A stretch of DNA of 64,000 nt, from assembly GCF_900142665.1 (NCBI RefSeq), contig NZ_FRBR01000015.1:1-64000 (forward strand), given 5' to 3'. Origin of the DNA: Roseovarius pacificus (GTDB lineage: Bacteria > Pseudomonadota > Alphaproteobacteria > Rhodobacterales > Rhodobacteraceae). Numbering within the stretch: the first letter of the stretch is position 1; each line of letters starts with the position of its first letter. The position numbers and the translations under genes are program-made. Under the pieces are notes generated by a model that saw only the letters and a list, made by a program, of their open reading frames with translations, was not told where the DNA came from and searched no databases. This document shows positions 44,295-53,530 of this stretch, piece by piece.

Positions 44295-45607
44295 CAGGCG
44301 CCTCCCATCACCATGTCGGGCAGCCATGTGGCCAGACCGGGGAACAGGCACAGCAGAACGATCGCGAGGACCATGCAGGCCACGAAGGGCAGCGACCCGG
44401 TCAGGATCGTCTTGAGCGAGATATCCGGCGCGATGCCGTTGATCACGTAGAGGTTCAGGCCAACGGGTGGTGAGATCAGGCCGATTTCCATGTTGATGGT
44501 CAGCACCACGGCGAACCAGATCGGATCGAACCCGGCGGTGGTGATGATCGGCAGCAGGATCGGAGCGGCCATCAGGATGACGGCAACCGGCGGCAGGAAG
44601 AAGCCGGCGACCAGCAGGAAGACGTTGATCGCGCCCATCAGAACCCAGCGGTTGACCTCGAGCGTGCCGATCCATTCGGCAATCGATTGGGTGATGAACA
44701 GCGAGGACAGCATGTAGCTGAACACGCCCGCCGCAGCGATGATGAACAGGATCATCACCGACTCTTTGGTGCTGTCGCGCAGCACCACCCACAACTGGCG
44801 GGGATCCCACAACTTGTAGATGACCATCGCGATGACAAGGCACAGCAATGCGCCGACGGCCGCGGTTTCGGACGGCGTGGCGACGCCGCCATACATGGCG
44901 TAAAGTACGCCGATGATGATCAGCAGGAAAGGCAGGACACGCGGCAGGATCTCGAACTTTTCGCGCCACGTGTATGCGCCCGCGCTGAGGACCGAGGCCG
45001 AGCCGGAGCGCCATGTCGAATAGAGCGACCACGCCATGAACAGGCCGACCAGCATCAGGCCGGGAATGACACCGGCCAGGAAGAGCCGCCCGATCGAGGT
45101 TTCGGTGGCGATGCCGTAGACGATCATGGTGACGGAAGGCGGAATAAGGATGCCCAGGGTGCCGCCTGCGGCGATGGACCCGGCGGCAACGCCATCGGGA
45201 TAGCCGCGCTTGCGCATTTCGGGGATGCCCATCTTGCCGATGGCGGCGCAGGTTGCGGGGCTCGATCCCGACATGGCGGCGAACAGCGCGCAGGCCCCGA
45301 GGTTGGACACGACCAGCCCGCCGGGGATACGCGTCAGCCAGCGTTCAAGGGCCTCGTAAAGGTCGGCACCCGCTCGGGTCGAGGCGATGGACGCCCCCAT
45401 GATGATGAACATCGGGATCGACAGCAGGGCGAAATTGTCCAGCTTGCCAAAGAACATTTCGGGCAGCAGTTCGAGCGAGCGCATCCCGTCGAAGATGATC
45501 AGGAATCCGGCCGAGACGATCAGCAGGCCCATGGCCACCGAAACGCCGGAGAAAAGAACGAGGATCGTTGCAATCGCAACCAGAGCCCCAAGCATCAGAG
45601 GGTCCAT
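44294..45607 (-). CDS. TRAP transporter large permease (malonate system)
   Basis: 437-aa DctM protein with about 12 membrane segments (FAAMSGSSPATCAAIGKMGIPEMRKRGYPDGVAAGSIAAGGTLGILIPPS is the family core). In an operon with malonyl-CoA synthetase and decarboxylase, so malonate or a close dicarboxylate is the likely cargo (MatM-like). TGATG/ATGA overlaps on both sides. Confidence 0.9.
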   Translation of the reverse strand: MDPLMLGALVAIATILVLFSGVSVAMGLLIVSAGFLIIFDGMRSLELLPEMFFGKLDNFALLSIPMFIIMGASIASTRAGADLYEALERWLTRIPGGLVVSNLGACALFAAMSGSSPATCAAIGKMGIPEMRKRGYPDGVAAGSIAAGGTLGILIPPSVTMIVYGIATETSIGRLFLAGVIPGLMLVGLFMAWSLYSTWRSGSASVLSAGAYTWREKFEILPRVLPFLLIIIGVLYAMYGGVATPSETAAVGALLCLVIAMVIYKLWDPRQLWVVLRDSTKESVMILFIIAAAGVFSYMLSSLFITQSIAEWIGTLEVNRWVLMGAINVFLLVAGFFLPPVAVILMAAPILLPIITTAGFDPIWFAVVLTINMEIGLISPPVGLNLYVINGIAPDISLKTILTGSLPFVACMVLAIVLLCLFPGLATWLPDMVMGGA

Positions 45608-46155
45608 CAGGCGTTCTCCAGTCCAAAGGGCTTGTCGACTCCGGTGATCAGGGCGACAAAATCAGCGATCAGTTGCAGCAAGAGCAGGGCAAAACCGACT
45701 GGCAGAGACAGGTAGGGAATCCACAGCCGGACATCCCAGACCGACCCCGAGCGCCAGCCGCGATCCCACGCGAAATGCCAGAACTCGTAACCGTAAAACA
45801 GCATCACCGCGACGATGGCGATGGACAGCGACAGCGTCACCAGCGCCAGCACGAAACGGGGGCGGGGCCGCAGTGTGAGCGGGAACAGGTCGACATTCAC
45901 ATGGCCGCGCAACCGCTGCACATAGGGCAGCCCGATCAGGGTGGCTGCGATCATCAGATAGACGACGGCTTCGGTCTGCCAGATGGTCGATTTGTTCAGA
46001 ACGAAGCGGATGAAGATCATCTGGCAGGTGATCGCCACCGCGGCCACGATCATGGCCGCCGAACACCATCCCGCAAAGGTCGATATGGCGGCGACGAAAC
46101 GCAGGAACGGGTTGTTGCCTGTATGCGATGTAGCTGCCGAACTGTGACCGGCCAT
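45607..46155 (-). CDS. TRAP transporter small permease (malonate system)
   Basis: 182 aa DctQ protein with four membrane segments; family pattern MIFIRFVLNKSTIWQTEAVVYLMIAATLIGLPYVQRLRGHVNVDLFP. The start at 46155 is preferred over 46206, which adds 17 residues without hydrophobic character. Confidence 0.87.
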   Translation of the reverse strand: MAGHSSAATSHTGNNPFLRFVAAISTFAGWCSAAMIVAAVAITCQMIFIRFVLNKSTIWQTEAVVYLMIAATLIGLPYVQRLRGHVNVDLFPLTLRPRPRFVLALVTLSLSIAIVAVMLFYGYEFWHFAWDRGWRSGSVWDVRLWIPYLSLPVGFALLLLQLIADFVALITGVDKPFGLENA

Positions 46156-46191
46156 GGCTGCCTCCGTTGATGTGTGTGAAATCGGGTGTGG

Positions 46192-46214
46192 GGGCAGCGC
46201 GCGCAACGCTGCCC
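46192..46214 (-). terminator. Hairpin after the malonate TRAP receptor gene
   Basis: GGGCAGCG / CGCTGCCC stem with a 7-nt loop, in the 69-bp gap between the receptor and small-permease genes. No T-tract. Same placement as the hairpins in three ABC operons of this window. Confidence 0.55.
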
Positions 46215-46224
46215 GCCGGATCGG

Positions 46225-47211
46225 TTATTCTACGGCCAGCGCCATATCCAGAAGCGCCTGCCCGTCAGACACTTCTTCGACGAAGGCCTTGTAGGAGGTT
46301 TCCGTGGCCAGGGTGCGCCAGGCTTCGAAATCCTCGGGCGACATCTGGACGACCTCGACGCCAGCGTCGCTGAACACCTTGACCGAGGCGGCGTCCTGTT
46401 TCTTGGCTTCTTCGAGATAGAAGGCCTCGGCCTTTTTCGACGCGTCCAGCAGGGCGGTTTGCTGTGCTTCGGTCAGGCCCTCGAAGGTGGTCTTGTTCAT
46501 CAGCAGGGGCTGATACATGAACCACAGCGCGATATCGCCGGCAGGCGTATAGCACGCCACCTGTTCGTAGATGCGATAGCTGACGAAGGACGAAGACGAG
46601 GTATTGGCCGCGTCCAGAACGCCGGTTTGCATCGCGTTATACATTTCCGACGAGGCCATCGACGCGATCGAGGCGCCCGCGCCAGCCAGCATCTGTTCGA
46701 ATGCCTTGCCTGCGGCCCGCATTTGCAGGCCATTCACGTCCTCGGGCCTGGTGATGCACTTGTCCTTGCCGGCAAAACCACCGGCCAGATAGCCGTGCAC
46801 CAGCACGATCACGTCGTCCTCGGCCATCTTGGCTTCGAGCGCCTCCATGAAGGGGCTTTCGGACAGGCGTGCGGCGTGGTCATGGTTTTTCACGAGACCC
46901 GGCATCAGGGTCAGGTTGTAGGCGGGCTGCTGACCGCCGGCATAGCTGAGCGGCAGAACGGCCATATCCAACTGGCCGCGGCTGAGCGGCGTGTATTGTT
47001 CGCGCGGCTTGAACAGCGATTTCGACCCGAAGATCTTGATGTCCAGATCCACGTCTGCGGCGGCGACCTCGTCGGCCACCATCTGCGCGACCTTGTGTCG
47101 GACGTCCTGATTGGACCACTGGTGCGACAGGCGCAGTTCGGTGGCGCTGGCCAGGGTGCCGGTTGCAACCAGAGCCGCCGCCGCCACGGCGGTTTTCAGA
47201 AAAGCTTTCAT
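46225..47211 (-). CDS. TRAP transporter substrate-binding protein (malonate system)
   Basis: 328 aa DctP-type receptor with signal peptide (MKAFLKTAVAAAALVATGTLASA) and ELRLSHQWSNQDVRHKVAQMVADEV. The family's ligand Arg is probably in the LQMRAAGKAFEQ region. AGGAGA ribosome site directly upstream. First gene of the operon and divergent from the GntR gene. The malonate role rests on context. Confidence 0.88.
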   Translation of the reverse strand: MKAFLKTAVAAAALVATGTLASATELRLSHQWSNQDVRHKVAQMVADEVAAADVDLDIKIFGSKSLFKPREQYTPLSRGQLDMAVLPLSYAGGQQPAYNLTLMPGLVKNHDHAARLSESPFMEALEAKMAEDDVIVLVHGYLAGGFAGKDKCITRPEDVNGLQMRAAGKAFEQMLAGAGASIASMASSEMYNAMQTGVLDAANTSSSSFVSYRIYEQVACYTPAGDIALWFMYQPLLMNKTTFEGLTEAQQTALLDASKKAEAFYLEEAKKQDAASVKVFSDAGVEVVQMSPEDFEAWRTLATETSYKAFVEEVSDGQALLDMALAVE

Positions 47212-47293
47212 TTTTCTCCTCCCAAAGATGGACCCCGGCAGAGCCGGGTGTCCCGGAGAGAGTAAGAGCGGATTGTTTTGTAAGTCAATCGTT

Positions 47294-47303
47294 TTGTATA
47301 CAA
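47294..47303. promoter_or_regulatory. Candidate GntR/FadR-type operator
   Basis: The perfect palindrome TTGTATACAA fits the GT-N-AC core of FadR-subfamily operators. It lies in the 138-bp gap between the divergent TRAP receptor (47211) and GntR (47350) genes. A second dyad, GATTG-N10-CAATC, is at 47271-47290. Confidence 0.5.
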
Positions 47304-47349
47304 GATAAGAAATCTTGCATCTTTCTGATGGGGCCGGTAAAAAAAATCC

Positions 47350-48006
47350 ATGGAACAGCGTCGCGCCGATAGCATTGCCGAAGAACTGGAAGAGCTGATT
47401 TTCGCCGGCACCTATCGGGATGGCGACCGGCTGGACGAGATGCGCCTGGCCGAGCAGTTCGGCGTGTCGCGCACGCCACTTCGCGAGGCTTTTCAACGCC
47501 TTGCCCTGTCCGGCCTGGTCGAACTGATCCCCCGTCGCGGCGCCTTTGTGCGTCAGCCCGGCCCGGTCGAACTGATGGAGATGTTCGAGGTCATGGCCGA
47601 ACTCGAAGCCACTTGCGGGCGGCTGGCCGCCATGCGGATTTCGGATGCGGCCCTGGATGAACTGCGCAGTGCGAACGCCAACTGCAAGGCGGCGGTGGAG
47701 GTGCAGGATTGCGATGCTTATTACACCGAGAACGAGCGGTTCCATCGAATCATCTATCAGCAATCCGGTAACCGGTTTCTCGAACAGGAAACCGCCAAGC
47801 TGCATAAACGGCTCAAGCCGTTCCGGCGTCAGCAATTGCGGTTTCGCGGGCGTATGGCGCAATCCATGGCCGAGCACGAGGCGATCGTCGATGCGCTTGT
47901 GCAAGGCGATGCCGCCGGGGCGGGCGAGGCGTTGCGCGCCCATGTCGCCGTGCAGGGCGAGAAATTCCACAACCTGATGGCCAGCCTGCAAAGCGCGGCG
48001 GAATAG
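47350..48006 (+). CDS. GntR-family regulator, FCD domain (MatR-like)
   Basis: 218 aa. N-terminal wHTH (GDRLDEMRLAEQFGVSRTPLREAFQRLALSGLVELIPRRGAFV) and a C-terminal FCD domain with the metal-site pattern NERFHRIIYQQSGN. Divergent from the malonate operon, as MatR is in rhizobia, so it likely represses transport and catabolism until malonate or malonyl-CoA is present. The ribosome site is weak. Confidence 0.88.
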   Translation: MEQRRADSIAEELEELIFAGTYRDGDRLDEMRLAEQFGVSRTPLREAFQRLALSGLVELIPRRGAFVRQPGPVELMEMFEVMAELEATCGRLAAMRISDAALDELRSANANCKAAVEVQDCDAYYTENERFHRIIYQQSGNRFLEQETAKLHKRLKPFRRQQLRFRGRMAQSMAEHEAIVDALVQGDAAGAGEALRAHVAVQGEKFHNLMASLQSAAE

Positions 48007-48131
48007 GACGCCGCCAAAGGGCAAGCGCCGCATCTGCGCCAGCCATGCGATTTCGCGAAAATCCGCAGGTTCGTTCAGGGTCCGGGCCTGCACCTTCAAG
48101 TGATCTACCAGAAAGTGGTATTGTGGGCCGC

Positions 48132-48755
48132 ATGATGATCACCGATATCGAAGACTATTTTACCAAGGGCTGTGGGCGTTGCGAGCGCTTCGGAACAGGG
48201 AGCTGTTCGACAAGGATATGGGGGCAGGGTCTTGCCAGGTTGCGGGACATCTGCCTCTCTGCTGAACTGAGGGAGACAGTAAAGTGGGGCCATCCCTGCT
48301 ATATGCATGCCGGGCGAAATATCGTGATTATCGGCGCACATAGAAAGGACTTTCGTCTCAGCTTTTTCAATGCTGCGCTCATGAAAGACCCCGAAGGTGT
48401 ATTGGAAAAGCAGGGTCCGAACACGCAACACCCCGATATGATAAGGTTTACGGCCAGTGATGGGCCGGAAAAGATGGAAGGCGTGATACGCGCCTATCTG
48501 GAGGAGGCCAGGGAGTATGCGGAAACGGGAAAGAAGCCTCCAAAGGACGACAGGAAACTGGTGTTGCCCGATGAACTCGTGGACGCGCTCGATGCGGACC
48601 CGGAGCTTGCCGAGGCTTTCGAGGCGCTGACGCGCGGGCGCAAGAAGAGCTATGTCATCAACCTTAATTCGGCCAAGAAAGCAGAAACCAGAATGAACCG
48701 GATCAGGACGTTCCGTGCAAAGATCCTTGACGGGAAGGGCGCGATGGAGCGCTGA
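48132..48755 (+). CDS. YdeI/DUF1801-type protein
   Basis: 207 aa from ATG 48132 (48135 is the next codon and possible). DUF1801-like core (RLRDICLSAELRETVKWGHPCYMHAGRNIVIIGAHRKDFRLSFF) and the C-terminal YdeI segment (FEALTRGRKKSYVINLNSAKKAETRMNRI). Biochemical role unknown; an E. coli relative is linked to envelope stress and peptide resistance. Codon use looks less GC-biased than in neighbours. Confidence 0.8.
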   Translation: MMITDIEDYFTKGCGRCERFGTGSCSTRIWGQGLARLRDICLSAELRETVKWGHPCYMHAGRNIVIIGAHRKDFRLSFFNAALMKDPEGVLEKQGPNTQHPDMIRFTASDGPEKMEGVIRAYLEEAREYAETGKKPPKDDRKLVLPDELVDALDADPELAEAFEALTRGRKKSYVINLNSAKKAETRMNRIRTFRAKILDGKGAMER

Positions 48756-48925
48756 AGGCGATAGTGCGCCAGCGCCCGGTTTGGGTCGCATGACTGCCCT
48801 CCCGTAACAGGCCCCGCAGGGTCGACGGCCCGGCAGGTGGCGAAAGGAACAGGCGGGGTGGTGTCCGGCATATGCGTTTGCCGGGTTGAACGCCCTCGAG
48901 CAAAGGACTACGTTCTGATTCACGA

Positions 48926-49009
48926 TCCGTTGGGGTGCCCTGTGAGGGGGCTGAGAGGCGTAGCCAACCCATCGAACCTGATCCGGACAATGCCGGCGGA
49001 GGGAACGGA
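48926..49009 (+). ncRNA. TPP riboswitch (THI element)
   Basis: P1 closes TCCGTT (48926-48931) with AACGGA (49004-49009). Conserved core visible: GGGGTGCCC, GGCTGAGA (48949-48956), ACCC, GAACCTGATC and the GGAGGGAA end. It lies 72 bp ahead of thiD, so it controls the thiDOSGEF operon in response to thiamine pyrophosphate. Confidence 0.95.
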
Positions 49010-49081
49010 GCATGACCGAAGGTCCGACATATCAGTTTGACGTCCTGTGTCTCCTGCCCCCGATGCCGCAGGAGTGAGACA

Positions 49082-49885
49082 ATGCAGACACACCCAAAGG
49101 CCCTGACAATCGCCGGTTCCGACAGTGGCGGCGGCGCGGGCATTCAGGCCGACCTGAAAAGTTTTTCCGCCCTTGGCGTTTATGGCGCGAGCGCGATCAC
49201 CGGTATCACCGCGCAGAACACGACAGGCGTGCAGGCCGTCGAGGCGGTGAGCGAAAAGATGGTGCGCGCGCAGATTACCTCGGTTCTGGACGATATCGAG
49301 ATCGGCGCGATCAAGATCGGGATGCTGGGCACACCGGGGATTGTCCGGGCCGTGGCCGAGGCGCTTGGCGATTACGATGGTTCTGTCGTTCTCGACCCGG
49401 TGATGGTGGCAAAATCGGGCGATCCGCTTCTGGCGGACGAGGCCGTGGCGGCCCTGATCGAATACCTGCTGCCGCGTGCCGATGTGCTGACCCCGAACCT
49501 GCCCGAGGCCGCGCGCCTGCTGCAAACCGACGCGGCCGAAACGGCGCAGGATATCGAGGCGCAAGGGCAGGCCCTGCGAGCATTGGGGGCAAAGGCGGTG
49601 TTGATGAAGGGCGGCCATGGGTCGGGCGATATCTGTGTCGATCTGCTGATCGCCGCCGATGGGACCGAACGGTTCGAGGCGCCGCGTATCCACACCGGCA
49701 ATACCCACGGGACCGGATGCAGCATGTCTTCGGCCATTGCGGCGGGGCTGGCCTCGGGGCTGGATCTGCGGGCCGCGACGGCGCGCGCGCATGGCTGGTT
49801 GCAGGGGGCGATCCGGGCGGCCGATGGCCTGAATGTCGGGCAGGGGCACGGCCCGGTTCACCATTTTCACGAGGTGTGGTCATGA
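49082..49885 (+). CDS. thiD: Hydroxymethylpyrimidine (phosphate) kinase ThiD
   Basis: 267 aa ribokinase-fold kinase. TIAGSDSGGGAGIQADLK at the N terminus, LDPVMVAKSGDPLL, LTPNLPEA and the anion-hole HGTGCSMSSAIAA. Phosphorylates HMP and HMP-P for thiamine synthesis. The start at 49082 has CAGGAG upstream; a longer start at 49037 lies closer to the riboswitch. Overlaps thiO by 4 bp. Confidence 0.95.
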   Translation: MQTHPKALTIAGSDSGGGAGIQADLKSFSALGVYGASAITGITAQNTTGVQAVEAVSEKMVRAQITSVLDDIEIGAIKIGMLGTPGIVRAVAEALGDYDGSVVLDPVMVAKSGDPLLADEAVAALIEYLLPRADVLTPNLPEAARLLQTDAAETAQDIEAQGQALRALGAKAVLMKGGHGSGDICVDLLIAADGTERFEAPRIHTGNTHGTGCSMSSAIAAGLASGLDLRAATARAHGWLQGAIRAADGLNVGQGHGPVHHFHEVWS

Positions 49886-50868
49886 CGCAGGACATCACGA
49901 TCATCGGGGCCGGGGTTGTCGGGCTGTGCGTGGCAACGGAACTGACGGCGCGGGGCGTGCCGGTGCGGCTGGTGGATCATCAGGCGCAGCCGGGCCCGCA
50001 TGCCTGCTCATGGTGGGCCGGTGGCATGTTGACCCCGTTCTGCGAAGGCGAAACCGCCGAAGAGCCGGTCGTGAGACTGGGGCAGGAGGCGGCCGACTGG
50101 TGGGCGCGCGCCGGGGTCGAGGTGCATCGCAAGGGGTCGCTCGTGGTCACGCTTGGGCGCGACCGGGCCGAGCTGGATCGTTTCGCGCGCAGGACCGAAC
50201 GGCATAGTCTGCTGGACCGCGATGCCCTGGCCGAGGTCGAGCCGCAGCTTGACGGGCGGTTCGACCGGGCCCTGTTTTTCAGGGACGAGGCGCATATCGT
50301 GCCGCGCCCGGCCCTGACGCATCTGCGCGACCGGTTGGAGGATAACGGGATCGAGGTAGCGTCAGAGGCGGTGCATGACGGGCTGACCATCGACTGTCGC
50401 GGGCTGGCGGCGCAGGATGTGCTGACGGATTTGCGCGGGGTCAAAGGCGAAATGGTGATCCTGCGCGCGCCGGATGTCGCATTGTACCGGCCCGTGCGCC
50501 TGCTGCATCCGCGTCATCCGCTGTATATCGTGCCGCGCGGTGACGGGGTGTTCATGCTGGGGGCGACCCAGATCGAAAGCGGCGAGCGTTGCCGCGCGAC
50601 TTTGCGGTCGGTGGCCGAATTGCTGAATGCGGCCTATGCGCTGCACCCCGCTTTTGGCGAGGCCGAGATACTGGAAATCGGCGTCGATGCGCGCCCGGCC
50701 TTTCCCGACAATCTGCCGCGCATCCGGCGGCGGGGTGATACGATTTACGTCAATGGCCTGTTCCGGCACGGTTTTTTGCTGGCCCCCGCGCTGGCGCGGA
50801 TGGTGGCGGAACTGGTTCTCGATGGCAAAACACCGGAGGTGATGGATGAAGATCAACGTGAACGGTGA
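49882..50868 (+). CDS. thiO: Glycine oxidase ThiO
   Basis: 328 aa FAD amine oxidase. Dinucleotide motif IIGAGVVGLCVATEL at residues 7-21 and WAGGML; the C-terminal GLFRHGFLLAPALARMV. Supplies dehydroglycine (iminoacetate) for the thiazole ring aerobically. The ATG is in an ATGA overlap with thiD. Confidence 0.92.
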   Translation: MTQDITIIGAGVVGLCVATELTARGVPVRLVDHQAQPGPHACSWWAGGMLTPFCEGETAEEPVVRLGQEAADWWARAGVEVHRKGSLVVTLGRDRAELDRFARRTERHSLLDRDALAEVEPQLDGRFDRALFFRDEAHIVPRPALTHLRDRLEDNGIEVASEAVHDGLTIDCRGLAAQDVLTDLRGVKGEMVILRAPDVALYRPVRLLHPRHPLYIVPRGDGVFMLGATQIESGERCRATLRSVAELLNAAYALHPAFGEAEILEIGVDARPAFPDNLPRIRRRGDTIYVNGLFRHGFLLAPALARMVAELVLDGKTPEVMDEDQRER

Positions 50869-51043
50869 AGGCCGGGAAGTCGCGCCCGGCACGCTGGACA
50901 AGGTGCTGGACGAGCTTGGCTATGGCGGGGCCAGGGTGGCCACTGCCATCAATGAAACCTTCGTGCCGACAGCGGCGCGGGGGCAGACCGAACTGAGCGA
51001 CGGTGACCGGCTGGAAATCGTCGCGCCACGGCAGGGGGGCTGA
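50846..51043 (+). CDS. thiS: Sulfur carrier protein ThiS
   Basis: 65 aa ubiquitin-fold protein ending in Gly-Gly (APRQGG), the site of adenylation and thiocarboxylation by ThiF. Overlaps the 3' end of thiO by 23 bp in another frame. Confidence 0.93.
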   Translation: MKINVNGEGREVAPGTLDKVLDELGYGGARVATAINETFVPTAARGQTELSDGDRLEIVAPRQGG

Positions 51044-51046
51044 TCC

Positions 51047-51820
51047 ATGGTGGCGTTTTATGGAACCGAGGTGACCTCGCGGCTGATGCTGGGCACGGCG
51101 CAATACCCGTCGCCTGCCGTGCTGGAACAGGCGTTTCGCCGGTCGGGGGCGGGGATCGCGACGGTGTCGGTGCGGCGTGAGGCCGGGGCCGAGCGGGCGG
51201 GGGCCGCGTTCTGGGATCTGGTGGCGCAACTGGGGGTGCGGGTTCTGCCCAATACCGCCGGGTGCCATTCGGTGCGCGAGGCGGTGACGACGGCGCAGAT
51301 GGCGCGCGAACTGTTTGAAACCAAATGGATAAAGCTGGAAGTGATCGGCCATGCCGATACCTTGCAGCCCGATCCCTTCGGGCTGGTCGAGGCGGCGCGG
51401 ATCTTGACCGACGAGGGGTTCGAGGTGTTCCCCTATACCACCGAGGATCTGGTGCTGGCCGAGCGGTTGCTGGAGGTCGGATGCAAGGTGTTGATGCCCT
51501 GGGGCGCGCCGATCGGAACCGGGCTGGGCCTGACGAATATCTATGGATTACGGACACTTAGGGCGCAATTTCCCGATGTGCCGATGGTCGTCGATGCGGG
51601 GCTTGGCCTGCCCAGCCAGGCGGCGCGGGCGATGGAGATGGGGTTTGATGCGGTGTTGCTGAACACGGCGGTGGCGCGGGCGGGCGATCCGGTGGGTATG
51701 GCTGAGGGGTTTGCCCGCGCGGTCGAGGCCGGGCGGCTGGCGTATGAGGCCGATCCGATGGAGCCGCGCGATATGGCGGCGCCATCTACCCCTTTGATCG
51801 GAAAGGCATTTCTGGAATGA
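51047..51820 (+). CDS. thiG: Thiazole synthase ThiG
   Basis: 257 aa TIM barrel. Starts [19 protein letters not shown]; the Schiff-base Lys is in [10 protein letters not shown] near residue 97, then [14 protein letters not shown] and [13 protein letters not shown]. Joins DXP, dehydroglycine and ThiS-thiocarboxylate. 3 bp after thiS, overlapping thiE by 4 bp. Confidence 0.95.
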   Translation: MVAFYGTEVTSRLMLGTAQYPSPAVLEQAFRRSGAGIATVSVRREAGAERAGAAFWDLVAQLGVRVLPNTAGCHSVREAVTTAQMARELFETKWIKLEVIGHADTLQPDPFGLVEAARILTDEGFEVFPYTTEDLVLAERLLEVGCKVLMPWGAPIGTGLGLTNIYGLRTLRAQFPDVPMVVDAGLGLPSQAARAMEMGFDAVLLNTAVARAGDPVGMAEGFARAVEAGRLAYEADPMEPRDMAAPSTPLIGKAFLE

Positions 51821-52413
51821 CGCTGGATCGTTTCTATCCGATTTTCGATGATGTGGACTGGCTGCACAGGATGCTGCCGCTGGGGGTGAAGCTGGTGCAG
51901 TTGCGGATCAAGGACCAGCCGGGGCAGATTGTCGCGGATCAGGTCGCGCAGGCGCGGGACTTGTGCCGGGAACATGGTACGACATTGATTGTAAACGATT
52001 ATTGGCAGGCGGCGATTGATACGGGTTGTGACTGGGTTCATCTGGGGCAGGAGGATCTGGACGATGCCGACATCGCGGCGATTCGCCGGGCCGGGATAAA
52101 GCTGGGGATCAGCACCCATGATCGGGGCGAACTGGACCGCGCTCTGGCGCTGGAGCCGGATTATGTGGCGCTTGGGCCGGTCTATCCGACAAAGCTGAAG
52201 CAGATGAAATGGCACCGGCAGGGGCTGGAAAAAGTCAGTGAATGGAAGGGGTTGATCGGTGATCTGCCGCTGGTCGCCATTGGCGGCATGAGTGTCGAGC
52301 GGGCGGCTGGCGCGTTTGAGGCCGGGGCCGATATCGTGTCGGTGGTGACGGATATCACGTGGAACGACGACCCCGAGAACCGGGTGCGCGACTGGCTGAA
52401 GGCCACCAGATGA
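51817..52413 (+). CDS. thiE: Thiamine-phosphate synthase ThiE
   Basis: 198 aa. [60 protein letters not shown] and AIGGMS are the canonical blocks. Couples HMP-PP with thiazole phosphate. Overlaps thiF by 4 bp. Confidence 0.94.
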   Translation: MTLDRFYPIFDDVDWLHRMLPLGVKLVQLRIKDQPGQIVADQVAQARDLCREHGTTLIVNDYWQAAIDTGCDWVHLGQEDLDDADIAAIRRAGIKLGISTHDRGELDRALALEPDYVALGPVYPTKLKQMKWHRQGLEKVSEWKGLIGDLPLVAIGGMSVERAAGAFEAGADIVSVVTDITWNDDPENRVRDWLKATR

Positions 52414-53375
52414 GCCGCTATGCCCGCCAGATGGCCGTGCCCGGCGTCGGCGAAGACGGGCAAACCCGTTTACAGGCCGCGCGCCTGTTGGTGGTGGGAG
52501 CCGGAGGGCTGGCCGCGCCAGTGCTGCAATACCTTGCCGGGGCCGGGGTGGGGTATATCCGGCTGGTCGATTGCGACCGGGTGGAGCTGTCAAACCTGCA
52601 CAGGCAAACGATTTTCCGGGAGCACGATCTGGGCCGGTCCAAGGCGCGTGCGGCCGCCGATGCGATGCGCGCGCTGAACCCCGAGTGCAGGATCGAGCCG
52701 GTCGAGGCCCTGCTGGGCCCGGACAACGCGGCTGATTTTTGCGCGGGCGTTAACCTTGTGGTCGATTGCGCGGACAGTTTTGCGGTCAGCTATATCCTGT
52801 CGGATCATTGCAAGGCTGCGAATGTGCCTCTGATCAGTGCATCCGTCACGCAAACATCGGGTTATGCGGGCGGATTTTGCTGCGATGCGCCGAGTTTGCG
52901 GGCTATCTTCCCGGAATTGCCGCAAAGACTGGGGAGTTGCGCCGAGGATGGGGTGCTGGGCCCTGTCGTGGGGCTGTTGGGCAGCCTTCAGGCGCAGATG
53001 GTCATGGCCGTGGTGATGGGGCTGAAGCCCAGTCCGCTGGGGCAGATGGTGACCTGCGATGCGGGGGCCATGCGGTTTGGCGGGTTCCGGTTCGATGGGG
53101 CGCCCGAGCCGGACTGGCAGCCCGGTTTCATCGCGCTGGGGGCAATGCAAAGCACTGATTTCATTGTGGATTTGCGGGCCGAGGATGAGGCCCCGTTGAT
53201 CTGCGAAACAGCGCTGCGCCTGCCGGTCGAGGCGTTCGGGCCGGAGGGGCCGCGCCCGGAAACCGGGCAAAGGGCGGTGATGGTGTGCCGGTCCGGTCTG
53301 CGGTCGTGGCAGGCGGCTGAACGGCTGAAACAGGTCTGGGACGGTGAGATCGTTCTGGTCGCTGCCGGGGACTAG
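52410..53375 (+). CDS. thiF: ThiF-type E1 adenylyltransferase with C-terminal rhodanese domain
   Basis: 321 aa. The E1 domain (about 1-235) has VVGAGGLAAPVLQYLAGAGVG, D-x-V-E-x-SNLxRQ as DRVELSNLHRQ and VDCADSF. The C-terminal ~75 residues are rhodanese-like with the loop CRSGLRS (Cys near residue 290), which may donate sulfur directly. The CxxC zinc pair usual before FPE is replaced by SLRAIFPE. Activates ThiS; it could also serve MoaD, as in MoeBR proteins. Last gene of the thi operon. Confidence 0.88.
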   Translation: MSRYARQMAVPGVGEDGQTRLQAARLLVVGAGGLAAPVLQYLAGAGVGYIRLVDCDRVELSNLHRQTIFREHDLGRSKARAAADAMRALNPECRIEPVEALLGPDNAADFCAGVNLVVDCADSFAVSYILSDHCKAANVPLISASVTQTSGYAGGFCCDAPSLRAIFPELPQRLGSCAEDGVLGPVVGLLGSLQAQMVMAVVMGLKPSPLGQMVTCDAGAMRFGGFRFDGAPEPDWQPGFIALGAMQSTDFIVDLRAEDEAPLICETALRLPVEAFGPEGPRPETGQRAVMVCRSGLRSWQAAERLKQVWDGEIVLVAAGD

Positions 53376-53390
53376 GCGGGGAGCAGGCGT

Positions 53391-53474
53391 TTCGTACGTT
53401 TTGTACGAGGTGTACGCGGGTTTTGTACGAAAATCGGGGGCTTTGGGGAAAGATGCGCCCATGATGGACGCAAC
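53391..53474 (+). repeat. 84-bp dispersed repeat, copy 2 (GTACG array)
   Basis: Same orientation as copy 1 at 24711-24794. GTACG at 53394, 53403, 53412 and 53425, the identical 9-9-13 spacing, and the same ATGGACGCAAC end (53464-53474). It begins 16 bp after thiF and ends 57 bp before the convergent binding-protein gene, so this copy is also between convergent gene ends. Confidence 0.8.
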
Positions 53475-53530
53475 GCGCACAAATTGCGCGAAGCGGGCGG
53501 GCAAGCCGGAGCCTGCCCGCCGCGATCGGA

